A stretch of DNA of 14,713 nt from Chryseobacterium gleum (GCA_943326315.2 CALPSU020000026.1:1-14713); one strand, 5' to 3'. Numbered from the stretch's first letter, positions 1 through 7,290 are shown. Notes: a model not told the origin generated them from the letters alone. A program made the numbers and translations.

Positions 1-95
1 ATACAAAAGAAAACTTACAATTTGATTCTGAACTTGTTGATGGATTTCAAAAAATTCTTCAAAAATGGAGAAATTACACTACAGAAATTGAATAA
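1..95 (+). CDS. C-terminal end of an unidentified protein (5' truncated)
   Basis: The frame beginning at base 3 is open from the window edge to a TAA at 93-95 and encodes the last 30 residues of a protein, ending WRNYTTEIE. The composition (mixed charged and hydrophobic, amphipathic, one Trp) looks like a real C-terminus. The fragment is too short to assign a family. Frame 1 is also open over this stretch but reads as low-complexity Lys/Asn/Leu-rich sequence and runs on into the next gene's leader, so it was not chosen. The gene ends 110 bases before the next start. Confidence 0.5.
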   Translation, partial: TKENLQFDSELVDGFQKILQKWRNYTTEIE

Positions 96-205
96 TTCTT
101 ATTATGTTAAAAAATGTTTACAATTATTTATCCTTAAATAAATATTTTGTTTTTCACAAATATTATTTGTTTCTTCGTCCTCAACTTTGCAATAAAATTA
201 TAAAT

Positions 206-2287
206 ATGAACTGTAAATTTCTATTAATAGTATCTTTTTTATGCCTTTCATTGACTACAATTTCACAAAATTACATTGTAAAAGCAGAGACAGCATTCAA
301 AAGTCAAAACTTTAGCACTGGTGTAGATGTATTAAAAACTTCTTATGCAAAAGCTACTAAAAAAGGAGCAAAAGCAAAAAAACATAAAGGAGATTTAGCA
401 TATAAAATTGCTGAAAGTTATAGGCTAACTGAAAAATTTAAAGACGCAAATGAATGGTATGAAAGAGGGATATTATTAGAGTATTATGAAACAATTCCTC
501 AAATATACTTATATAACGCAGAGATGCTTAAAATGATGGGAGAATTAGATAAAGCATCTAAGAACTATAGCTTATATAAAGCAATAAATCCAACCGACAA
601 AAGATCTGAAATAGGACTTTCATCTTGTATTATTGCAAAAGAATTAAAAGAAGATAAAGATTTATATGTAATAGAAGATCAAACAGCTTTAAACAAAGGG
701 GAAACTGATATGTGCGCCGCCTTTGGAGACAATAAAACTACTAAAATATATTTCAGTTCTAGTAGAAATGGTGGTGTTAACTCTGAAATAGATCCAAGAA
801 GTGGGGAGAGTTATATGGACCTATGGATGTCTGAAATGGATAAAAAAGGGCATTGGGGAGAACCTAAACTAGTTCTCGGGAATGGAATAAATAGTGAGCA
901 TAGCGAAGGATCAGTTTGCTTCGACAGTAGATTTAAAACTATGTTTTTTACAAGATGTCCTAACGAAAAAAAGAAAAATTTAGGTTGCGAAATATGGATG
1001 TCTGAAGCTAAAGGCAAAGACGAATGGAGTGAACCTAAAAAAATATTATTAACTCCAAATGATTCTGTCACAGTTGGACATCCATGTATATCTGAAGATG
1101 GTAAGTTTTTAATTTTCGTTTCTGATCTACCAGGCGGTTTTGGAGGAAGAGATTTGTGGTATTCAACATATGAACGCAAAACTGATTCATGGGCAATACC
1201 AATTAATTTAGGACCTGAATTAAATACATCTGGAAATGAAATGTTTCCAACTTTTGCAAAAAATGGCAATCTATATTTTTCAACAGACGGAATGGCTGGA
1301 ATGGGAGGTTTAGATATATTTATTGCAACGAAAGTAAACGATCAATATAAATGGGAAAACCCTAAAAACATGAGGTATCCTATAAATTCTGAAAATAATG
1401 ATTACTCTTTAATTGAATATACAGATAAAAAAGGTTATTTTACTTCTGAAAGAAAAAATAGTAATGGAGGAAATGAGTTTGATGCAGATATTTATTCTTA
1501 TGATTTACCACCAAATACTTTTGATTTAAAAATAATTGTTAGTGAAGTTGGACAAAAACAAAATAAAATTTCAGACGTTAAAGTTTCTGTAAAAGGACCT
1601 GATGCTGCAAGTTCATGGGAAGGTTATACAAAAAAAGATGGTTCAATCTTTTGGGATAAAAAACCATCAGGAGATCGTTATATTTCAGAAAATACCGCAT
1701 ACTCTATTTCTCTATCTAAAGACGGATTTCAACCTGATAAAAAAGGAGCTGTATTTACTACAGTAGGACTTACAACTAATCAAACATTTATTATTGAGTT
1801 AGCATTACTTCCTATAGATGTAAAACCGATTCGTTTACCAGAAGTACAGTTTAACTTAGGAACCTCTATTTTATCAGTTAATGAAACAATTAACTCTAAA
1901 GATTCTTTAAATTTTGTTTATAATTTACTGCAAGAGTATCCTGGTATGATTTTAGAACTAAGCTGTCATACAGATTCAAGAGGTAGTAATGAGGCAAATC
2001 AAAAACTTTCTGAAGAAAGAGCAGTAGAGTGCGTAAAATATTTGGTTAATGAAAAAGGAGTAGATCAAAGACGCATCATTGCCGTAGGTAAAGGTGAAAA
2101 TGAACCAGCATCTTGGACAAATCCTTCAAATGGTGAAAAGACAATTCTAACTGAATCGTTTATTAATACTTTCAAAACAACAGATAAAGAAAAATTTGAA
2201 GAATTACACCAATTAAATAGACGTGCTGAAGGTAAGGTATTATCAATGGATTTTGATCCATCTACAGAAGCTCCAATAGTAAAATAA
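206..2287 (+). CDS. PorE-like exported protein: TPR, PD40/WD40 beta-propeller, carboxypeptidase-regulatory-like domain and OmpA C-terminal domain
   Basis: The 693-residue product starts with a signal peptide (1-20, cleavage before Gln21; no lipobox). Next come a TPR-like helical region (about 22-150) and PD40/WD40-type blades (about 165-435) with repeated DLW/EIW/DIF strands and YFSS, FFTR, FVSD and YFST strands. A beta-sandwich of the carboxypeptidase regulatory type follows (about 438-535), then an OmpA-like domain (about 544-680). In that domain Asp590 and Arg605 have the spacing of the peptidoglycan-binding pair. This is the domain order known for P. gingivalis PorE, which links the T9SS PorK/N and PorP parts to peptidoglycan. 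PorE itself is a lipoprotein, whereas this looks like a plain secreted protein. Flavobacteria also carry paralogues with this layout next to sprF-like genes, so orthology is inferred. The ATG at 206 was chosen because it begins the signal peptide; an in-frame ATG at 104 would add 34 residues in front of it. A 7/8 match to TAnnTTTG at 182-189 may be the -7 element. Confidence 0.85.
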   Translation: MNCKFLLIVSFLCLSLTTISQNYIVKAETAFKSQNFSTGVDVLKTSYAKATKKGAKAKKHKGDLAYKIAESYRLTEKFKDANEWYERGILLEYYETIPQIYLYNAEMLKMMGELDKASKNYSLYKAINPTDKRSEIGLSSCIIAKELKEDKDLYVIEDQTALNKGETDMCAAFGDNKTTKIYFSSSRNGGVNSEIDPRSGESYMDLWMSEMDKKGHWGEPKLVLGNGINSEHSEGSVCFDSRFKTMFFTRCPNEKKKNLGCEIWMSEAKGKDEWSEPKKILLTPNDSVTVGHPCISEDGKFLIFVSDLPGGFGGRDLWYSTYERKTDSWAIPINLGPELNTSGNEMFPTFAKNGNLYFSTDGMAGMGGLDIFIATKVNDQYKWENPKNMRYPINSENNDYSLIEYTDKKGYFTSERKNSNGGNEFDADIYSYDLPPNTFDLKIIVSEVGQKQNKISDVKVSVKGPDAASSWEGYTKKDGSIFWDKKPSGDRYISENTAYSISLSKDGFQPDKKGAVFTTVGLTTNQTFIIELALLPIDVKPIRLPEVQFNLGTSILSVNETINSKDSLNFVYNLLQEYPGMILELSCHTDSRGSNEANQKLSEERAVECVKYLVNEKGVDQRRIIAVGKGENEPASWTNPSNGEKTILTESFINTFKTTDKEKFEELHQLNRRAEGKVLSMDFDPSTEAPIVK

Positions 2288-2302
2288 AACAAAATATTAA
2301 AT

Positions 2303-2340
2303 AAAAAAATATGCTAATAATCTTTTTAGCATATTTTTTT
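2303..2340. terminator. Bidirectional intrinsic terminator between convergent genes
   Basis: The arms 2303-2317 and 2326-2340 form a perfect 15-bp stem with an 8-base loop. The stem starts with seven A and ends with seven T, so on either strand the hairpin runs into a U tract. It lies between the stop of the plus-strand PorE-like gene (2287) and the stop of the minus-strand msrB (2379), as expected for a shared terminator. Confidence 0.85.
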
Positions 2341-2378
2341 TATTTAATAGTTTTCTTAAAGCAAAATCATCTTATAAT

Positions 2379-2756
2379 TTACTCAGAAGCTTTTATAAAT
2401 TTCAATGAAATTGAATTTACACAATGTCTTACATTTTTTGTTGTGAAACCTTCGTTATTGAACACATGACCCAAATGACCTTTGCAATTTGAACAAACAA
2501 TCTCAGTTCTAAATCCATCTGCATCTTGATTATAACTTACTGAATTTGAAATTTCAGAATCAAAAGAAGGCCAACCACAACCAGAATCAAATTTACTATC
2601 ACTTAAAAAAAGTTCAAGCTCACATTGTTTACAAACATAAACACCTTCCGCTTTATTGTTGGTAAATTCTCCAATAAAAGGAGCCTCAGTTCCTTTATTT
2701 ATAATAACTTTTTCCTCATTAAGAGTAAGTTTATTCCAATTCTCAGAATTTAACAT
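2379..2756 (-). CDS. msrB: Peptide-methionine (R)-S-oxide reductase MsrB
   Basis: The 125-residue product is a single-domain MsrB, which reduces the R epimer of methionine sulfoxide in proteins. All hallmarks are present: GTEAPFIGEF near the N-terminus; structural zinc ligands Cys42/Cys45 (CKQC) and Cys88/Cys91 (CSNC); the SGCGWPSF motif, where Cys60 is probably the resolving cysteine; GHLGHVF; and the catalytic cysteine Cys112 in RHCVNSISL. There is no signal peptide, so it should be cytoplasmic. The ATG at 2756 was chosen because the family usually begins about here. An in-frame ATG further upstream (2804) would overlap the end of the preceding lipoprotein gene and add unrelated residues. 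The start lies 16 bases after that gene's stop, so the two are probably co-transcribed. No clear Shine-Dalgarno sequence is visible. Confidence 0.95.
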   Translation of the reverse strand: MLNSENWNKLTLNEEKVIINKGTEAPFIGEFTNNKAEGVYVCKQCELELFLSDSKFDSGCGWPSFDSEISNSVSYNQDADGFRTEIVCSNCKGHLGHVFNNEGFTTKNVRHCVNSISLKFIKASE

Positions 2757-2772
2757 TATACAATAATTTAAA

Positions 2773-4224
2773 TTAAAGTGGTAAACCACTAATTTTAGAT
2801 TCAAATTCAGTCAATAAAAATTCAACTGACTGTTTTAATATATTTTCTTTTCCTTTTAAAGCCTTAATTCGAAGTTTTGAACCATTTTCATCCATTTCAA
2901 ATGAAATATATTTAACTATATTAATAATTTTAGCCGCACCTTCTAATTCAAATGAACGAATATCCATTCCTTCAAAATTAACAAATCCAGTAATTGCTTT
3001 CTTACCAAAAATCTCGCAACCTATTGGAACTTCTATTGTTTTTCCAATTTTAGGAGAGTAAATCGTAGAAGAATAACATGCTATACCATCCTTATTTATA
3101 ATCGCTTTCATTGTTCCTTGTGACAAAAAAGAACTTGCCATTTCAGCTAAATCTTTTCCTTTTTTACCTAGCCCCAAAAACGCATTGAAATCGGGAATCA
3201 TTGATCCATTTGCTCCAGGTTCTCCTACCAAAACAAATCCCAACTCACCAGTAAATAATCCTGCTAATGACTCTTCTCCTCCCATCATTAAAGCCATTTG
3301 AGCTGGCCCACCTAACATTTCACCTAATTTTGAAATTGATTCAGGAGAATACTCATTAATAAATTGTTGGATTTTCCCCATGTCTAAATTCAATGAAAAT
3401 CCAACTCTTGGTTTGCCTGATCCTAGTTTAGTCAAAATAGTTCCTTTAGAATCCGATTTGAAAAATAATTTTTTATTTAATTCATCCGAAAAATAATTTT
3501 TAGTTTCAACAATAGCTTCACCATTTTCAAATTTAAAAATAATTTGGCTATACGAATTCTGAACCATATTTTCAATTTCCTTCTTTTTATCTTCACTTAA
3601 TTTATTAAGTTCTGTATTTGAAGTACTATATATAGATTCTAAATTAACACCTACAACAACATCTCCTTTAGCTGCAAGCATTTTATTAACATTCAAATTA
3701 GATGGTTTGTTTAACGTTTTTTCAAAAGCATTTTTTAACTCCTCTTTAGAATTATATTTATTTGGTTTTGAAATTAAAATTGCCAAGTGATTTTCAATAC
3801 CCAAACTTAAGTTGCCAAATTGAGTATAATTGAGCTTCCCCTCTTTATCAAAATCATATCCCTTCTGAGTTAATTGCAAAACTAAAGAATCTGCGTTTTT
3901 AACTTCTATAAATGCATAAAATGAAGTAGGTGTTCCATTTTGAGAAAAAGGTCCTTCAATAGCGTAAAAAATAGGTGATTCGATATTTAAGGTCTTATTA
4001 AATTCAGAAATTACTGAGTTTAATATTGGGCCAAATTTTGGCACACTCTTATAATCAATTTTATTTAAAATATCCTGAACTTTAGCCTTTCCAAAAACAG
4101 CTATGGTTGGATTTTCATTTAAAAATGATGATAAACATTCTTCTGTTGATCGATTTTTTTTATCATTATTACAAGAAATTAAAAGAAATAATAATGCGAC
4201 GAAACTATAAATTATTGATTTCAT
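2773..4224 (-). CDS. Lipoprotein of unknown function (possibly DUF4836-like)
   Basis: The 483-residue product has a lipoprotein signal peptide: Met-Lys, a hydrophobic stretch from 4 to 17, and the lipobox LISC with Cys18 as the lipidated residue, followed by Asn-Asn-Asp-Lys-Lys. The mature part mixes alpha and beta with recurring segments such as YAIEGPF, FYAFIEV, VVVGVNLESIY and GFVLVGEPG. These recall the large Bacteroidota lipoproteins grouped as DUF4836, but that resemblance is from memory and weak. A Met/Gly-rich stretch lies around residues 304-318 (LGEMLGGP, MALMMGG). No catalytic motif was recognised. It is the first gene of a pair with msrB and is divergent from the gene at 4334, with 109 bases between them. 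It probably sits in the periplasmic or outer-membrane leaflet. Confidence 0.8.
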   Translation of the reverse strand: MKSIIYSFVALLFLLISCNNDKKNRSTEECLSSFLNENPTIAVFGKAKVQDILNKIDYKSVPKFGPILNSVISEFNKTLNIESPIFYAIEGPFSQNGTPTSFYAFIEVKNADSLVLQLTQKGYDFDKEGKLNYTQFGNLSLGIENHLAILISKPNKYNSKEELKNAFEKTLNKPSNLNVNKMLAAKGDVVVGVNLESIYSTSNTELNKLSEDKKKEIENMVQNSYSQIIFKFENGEAIVETKNYFSDELNKKLFFKSDSKGTILTKLGSGKPRVGFSLNLDMGKIQQFINEYSPESISKLGEMLGGPAQMALMMGGEESLAGLFTGELGFVLVGEPGANGSMIPDFNAFLGLGKKGKDLAEMASSFLSQGTMKAIINKDGIACYSSTIYSPKIGKTIEVPIGCEIFGKKAITGFVNFEGMDIRSFELEGAAKIINIVKYISFEMDENGSKLRIKALKGKENILKQSVEFLLTEFESKISGLPL

Positions 4225-4321
4225 AAGACGTATATTTTAGAAGGTTTAACCAACTTGCATGCCAAAGTAAAAGTAGTAAATAATTTAATCGATTTTTGAA
4301 AAGGAATTCATAAACTTGAAT

Positions 4322-4329
4322 TAAATTTG
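4322..4329 (+). promoter_or_regulatory. Bacteroidota-type -7 element abutting the start codon
   Basis: TAAATTTG matches the -7 consensus TAnnTTTG exactly. A TTTG at 4295-4298 lies 23 bases upstream, at the long end of the spacing reported for Flavobacterium promoters. Transcription would begin about at the ATG at 4334, predicting a leaderless or nearly leaderless mRNA. The motif is short and by chance would occur many times in DNA this AT-rich, so position is the main support. Confidence 0.45.
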
Positions 4330-4333
4330 CCTT

Positions 4334-4903
4334 ATGCATTTAGTAGAACCATTTTACGATTGGAGAGATTATTACATTGCTTCCGAAGACCCCTCCTCTC
4401 CCTTTTTTGAACAAGAATATAGCGAATTTGAATTTCAAAATACTATATATAATTTTTACATTCATCCACAGTGGGATACCATAGAATCTTCAACACTTTT
4501 TTTAAAAATTCTTTTTGTTGAATATAACGAAGGTTTCGCAATAATTGAGTTAATTGGTGAATGGAATGATGCAATAGAAAATGACATAATGACTTTAAAA
4601 AGGAATGTTATTGAACCTATGATTGAATTAGGTATTGACAAATATATACTAATAGGAGAAAATGTGTTAAATTTTCATTTTTCAGATGACTGTTATTATG
4701 AAGAATGGTTTGATGATATTGAAGATGGATGGATCGCAACTTTAAACTTTCACGAACATGTTGTTCAGGAATTTCAAAAAGTAAATATTGACAACTATTT
4801 TGTTTTGGGAGGAGAGTTAAATGAAATTGATTGGAGAACATTCTCACCTTTTCAGTTATTTAAGAAAGTAAATAACTTAGTTCAAAAAAGAATTGGAAAA
4901 TAA
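4334..4903 (+). CDS. Acidic cytoplasmic protein of unknown function
   Basis: The 189-residue protein has no signal peptide or membrane segment, is rich in Asp and Glu, and is unusually rich in Trp, Tyr and Phe. The central part (about 52-115) alternates strands and helices: LFVEYNEGFAIIELIGEW, then a long helix, then DKYILIGENVLNF. This vaguely recalls an alpha/beta STAS- or SpoIIAA-like fold, but I cannot establish that. I believe similar proteins occur in other Flavobacteriales, but I recognise no function. It is a single-gene unit between a divergent lipoprotein gene and a convergent membrane-protein gene. Its -7 element sits at the start codon. Confidence 0.75.
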   Translation: MHLVEPFYDWRDYYIASEDPSSPFFEQEYSEFEFQNTIYNFYIHPQWDTIESSTLFLKILFVEYNEGFAIIELIGEWNDAIENDIMTLKRNVIEPMIELGIDKYILIGENVLNFHFSDDCYYEEWFDDIEDGWIATLNFHEHVVQEFQKVNIDNYFVLGGELNEIDWRTFSPFQLFKKVNNLVQKRIGK

Positions 4904-4904
4904 A

Positions 4905-4937
4905 AAAGTCTGATCTCTAAAAAAAAGTCCAGACTTT
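4905..4937. terminator. Intrinsic terminator between convergent genes
   Basis: AAAGTCTG (4905-4912) pairs with CAGACTTT (4930-4937) around a 17-base loop. Read on the minus strand, the right arm runs into a T tract after GACTT, a better terminator for the gene ending at 4961 than for the plus-strand gene ending at 4903. On that strand a second, shorter stem within the loop sequence could also form next to eight T. Confidence 0.5.
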
Positions 4938-4960
4938 AAGAATTCAATAAATATATTTAA

Positions 4961-5368
4961 TTACTTTTTTATAAAAATTGGTTTTAAAGTGAACCAAATT
5001 AACGCTGGAAAAAAATGTAACGTCATTGCAAAAGGTATAAAATAACTTGTAATCATATCAATTCCTTCAACGTCTAATTCAGGAGGAAACTTATATGCAA
5101 TTGGACTTAAAATACTAGCAAAACTAATAAACGTAAACAAAAGATTAAAAACTATTTCTCCAAATTTAGGAAAGAATTTAGTTAATAAAAAATAACCTAA
5201 TGAAGCTAAAACACATCCAAAAACACAAGCACCAATTAAATTCACCGAAGTAATAACTGGTGAAAAATCAGTAAACATGGTTTCTTTATAAACACCCGCA
5301 AAAATCATACAAGCAACACCTGATAATATCCCCGAAGTAATACCTAAGAATAAAGATTTTTTAAACAT
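4961..5368 (-). CDS. Small integral membrane protein, about four transmembrane segments
   Basis: The 135-residue protein has four hydrophobic stretches: about 5-26, 38-63, 72-93 and 108-130. It has short charged loops, a basic end (FIKK) and a single polar loop around 96-106 (PPELDVEGID). No enzymatic or transport motif was recognised. It begins 4 bases after the yceI stop codon, so it is almost certainly translated from the same mRNA and may be functionally tied to YceI. The family could not be named. Confidence 0.75.
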   Translation of the reverse strand: MFKKSLFLGITSGILSGVACMIFAGVYKETMFTDFSPVITSVNLIGACVFGCVLASLGYFLLTKFFPKFGEIVFNLLFTFISFASILSPIAYKFPPELDVEGIDMITSYFIPFAMTLHFFPALIWFTLKPIFIKK

Positions 5369-5372
5369 CTTA

Positions 5373-5906
5373 TTATTTTTTTGAAACTGGTATATTAAAT
5401 TCTATTTTCATAATGTCAGGCACTACGTCTCCTTTATGACCTACTTTAAAATCAGATCTTTTCACATTGAAAACTCCTGAAAAAACAGCATTGTCTCCAG
5501 ATTTTGTATAAACTAATGGGATTTTCATTTCTTTTGAAACTCCTTTAATTTTTAAATTCCCATAAACAGCATAATTTGTACCTGCCTTCTCAATTTTTGA
5601 AGAAATGAATTTAATTTGAGGAAATTTAGCTTCATCAAACCATTCTTCAATTTGTGCTTTTTTATTCATCATCCCATTTCCTGTACTTATTGAAGATACA
5701 TCAATTGAAACGTCAAATTTTGATGAACTCAAATCATTTTCATCAAAATTTATTGATCCTTTAAAATCTTTAAAAATACCTGAAGGATCTTTACTAATAA
5801 ATTTTATTGAATAATCATCTTTAATTTTCCAATCTTGAGATGTTATTGAAACATAAGCAGATGACATCAACAATATGCCTGCTAGTAAGGGATAAAATAC
5901 TTTCAT
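5373..5906 (-). CDS. YceI-family periplasmic lipid-binding protein
   Basis: The 177-residue product has a signal peptide (about 1-23, cleavage near ITS-Q) and then a full YceI lipocalin-like domain: DWKIKDDYSIKFISK at the start, the FKGSINFDENDLSSSKFDVSID strand region, WFDEAKFPQIKFISSKI, YGNLKIKGVSKEMKIPL, and RSDFKVGHKG near the end. YceI proteins are beta-barrel carriers of polyisoprenoid or quinone-like lipids in the periplasm. The start at 5906 was preferred over an in-frame ATG at 5927 because it begins the signal peptide, and because the upstream ATG would lie over the predicted promoter. The gene has its own -7 element, with a long perfect palindrome next to it, and overlaps neither neighbour. 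The membrane protein gene follows after 4 bases. Confidence 0.9.
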   Translation of the reverse strand: MKVFYPLLAGILLMSSAYVSITSQDWKIKDDYSIKFISKDPSGIFKDFKGSINFDENDLSSSKFDVSIDVSSISTGNGMMNKKAQIEEWFDEAKFPQIKFISSKIEKAGTNYAVYGNLKIKGVSKEMKIPLVYTKSGDNAVFSGVFNVKRSDFKVGHKGDVVPDIMKIEFNIPVSKK

Positions 5907-5924
5907 TTTTCTTATTTTAAAATA

Positions 5925-5932
5925 CAAATTTA
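5925..5932 (-). promoter_or_regulatory. -7 element of the yceI promoter
   Basis: On the minus strand this reads TAAATTTG, a full match to TAnnTTTG. The predicted transcript start is near 5921, giving a leader of about 15 bases to the yceI ATG. No TTG is present at the -33 position. That region is instead filled by the palindrome at 5932-5965, which suggests control by a bound regulator. Confidence 0.55.
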
Positions 5933-5965
5933 ATAAAAATATTTACCTAGGTAAATATTTTTATT
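5932..5965. promoter_or_regulatory. Perfect 34-bp palindrome (candidate operator) at the yceI promoter
   Basis: Bases 5932-5948 are the exact reverse complement of 5949-5965 with no gap; the centre is TTTACCTAGGTAAA. The dyad begins on the first base of the -7 element and covers the whole -33 to -7 spacer of the yceI promoter. It ends 3 bases before the stop codon of the upstream cytochrome-like gene (5969). Such a site suits a dimeric regulator (MarR-type regulators often control yceI genes, though none is encoded here). As RNA it could fold with a CTAG loop, with T-rich flanks, so it may also terminate transcription of the upstream gene. Confidence 0.65.
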
Positions 5966-5968
5966 CTT

Positions 5969-6352
5969 TTAATTATTTTTTGTTCCTTGATTAATCCAGC
6001 AATTCATTTTTTGAATCAACGAATCAGCAAGCTTAGAACCATTTTTAGGCATTGATGAAGCGGAACCATCTTGTCTCATTGATCCTAAAACCTTTGATAC
6101 ATTTTTAGTTACTCCATCAAAATTAGATAAATCAAATCCTCCCCCTAAACTTTTTCCACTATGGCAATTTGTTGTACAATTAGACAACATAACTGGTAAA
6201 ATATCTTTAGAAAACGAAATTTCAGTAGGACAATCATTAAATGTAACAGGCTTTACTTCAACCTTATCTTTAGCACAAGACTCAATTAAAAGTGTCATAA
6301 AAATGACTCCAAACCCAATAATAAAAGCAAATTTTAAATTTATTTTTTTCAT
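5969..6352 (-). CDS. Cytochrome-c-like lipoprotein with a CxxxCH motif
   Basis: The 127-residue protein has a lipoprotein-type signal: Lys-Lys start, hydrophobic 8-23, IESC with Cys26 as the likely lipidated residue. The domain begins ISFSKDILPVMLSNC and carries Cys59-x3-Cys63-His64, a spaced-out variant of the haem c motif CxxCH. A candidate distal ligand, Met101, lies in SSMPKNG, and the end runs SLIQKMNCWINQGTKNN. This pattern (ILPxxxxxC...CH, MPxxG, WIxxG) matches the small c-type cytochrome domains common in Bacteroidota and Planctomycetes, some of which have three or four residues between the cysteines. Haem attachment is likely but not shown. It follows the DUF5777 gene after 23 bases, so the two are probably one transcript. 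Confidence 0.75.
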   Translation of the reverse strand: MKKINLKFAFIIGFGVIFMTLLIESCAKDKVEVKPVTFNDCPTEISFSKDILPVMLSNCTTNCHSGKSLGGGFDLSNFDGVTKNVSKVLGSMRQDGSASSMPKNGSKLADSLIQKMNCWINQGTKNN

Positions 6353-6375
6353 TATTTCTTCTTGTATTTGTGAAA

Positions 6376-7290
6376 TTATTCCTTCATGTATTTTCTAGAA
6401 ATACAAAATCCTAATCTAAATTGACCTTTTAACCAATTAGAATAAGTATAGGGTATAAATTGAGTCTCTCCAAATCCTTTTGCATTGGTCAAATAAACTT
6501 TAAAATTATGTCCAAAAGTAATCCATTCAACAGCTGCTGATAAACTGTTTTGATAACCTGACCTAAAATTTTCCTTCTGAAAATTATTATAATATTCAAC
6601 AATTAAACTAACCTTTGAATTAACATTATAACTAACTGCAGAACCTAATGAAAATAATGCATTTACATCATCAGCTGCAACATAATTTCTATAAATTAAA
6701 GTAGGCATCAAGGATAGACTAAATCTTTTTCCAAATTTACGCGCAAAATTTAATTGTGAACAGTATGCAAAACGATAAACATCTTTAGGAAATGCTGATA
6801 CATCCGTTGCAAGAGATGATTTTGGCATATAAGTATAACTCGTAGTACCCAATAAACTCAATGATATAGGCATTCCTTTTTTATCTTGATGAAGAAGTCT
6901 ATACTTAACAAAACCATCTAATAAAGAACGATAAGGTGATCCTGTCCCCCTACTTCTTCCAAATCCGCACATTAATTTATCAGTAATTCCATATTCAAAT
7001 GCAATTCTAATATCAGCTGCATTATCAAGCCCATACAATTGATTTACTCCACCTTCAGATCCAGCAATGTCGCCAAATTTATGCTCAATTCTAAATTCTA
7101 AAACACCCTTATGAAGAGTTTCTACAGAATGTCCATTTACTATTCTTGTTCCAGTATATGTTTCTAATTCTTCTTCCGGTTCAACATAATCAATTTCCAA
7201 TTCTAAAGAATCAGTAATAACCTCATTCTGTCCAAATAAAAAAGAACTTGAAAGAACACAAAATAAAAAAGCCGATTTAATTTTATTCAT
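6376..7290 (-). CDS. DUF5777-family outer-membrane beta-barrel protein
   Basis: The 304-residue product has a signal peptide (1-20, cleavage at FLFG-QNE), an acidic linker (about 37-43, EPEEELE) and a beta-barrel domain of alternating strands. The segment TRIVNGHSVETLHKGVLEF, then RIEHKFGDIAG, GLDNAADIRIAFEYGITDKL and GFGRSRGTG are the features by which I recognise DUF5777. It ends in a terminal strand (GQFRLGFCISRKYMKE). The function of the family is unknown; such barrels often occur near c-type cytochrome and YceI genes, as here. It is the first gene of the minus-strand cluster and has a predicted -7 element 28 to 35 bases before its ATG. Confidence 0.85.
   Translation of the reverse strand: MNKIKSAFLFCVLSSSFLFGQNEVITDSLELEIDYVEPEEELETYTGTRIVNGHSVETLHKGVLEFRIEHKFGDIAGSEGGVNQLYGLDNAADIRIAFEYGITDKLMCGFGRSRGTGSPYRSLLDGFVKYRLLHQDKKGMPISLSLLGTTSYTYMPKSSLATDVSAFPKDVYRFAYCSQLNFARKFGKRFSLSLMPTLIYRNYVAADDVNALFSLGSAVSYNVNSKVSLIVEYYNNFQKENFRSGYQNSLSAAVEWITFGHNFKVYLTNAKGFGETQFIPYTYSNWLKGQFRLGFCISRKYMKE

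Noticed and set aside
104..205. Upstream in-frame ATG giving a longer PorE-like protein
   Set aside because: It would place 34 AT-rich-coded residues (many Tyr, Phe, Leu, Asn) before a clear signal peptide, and the region better fits a promoter and leader.
811..1269. Open minus-strand frame of 152 codons inside the PorE-like gene
   Set aside because: It is antisense to conserved propeller blades; its product is Ser/Pro/Phe-rich with no recognisable domain.
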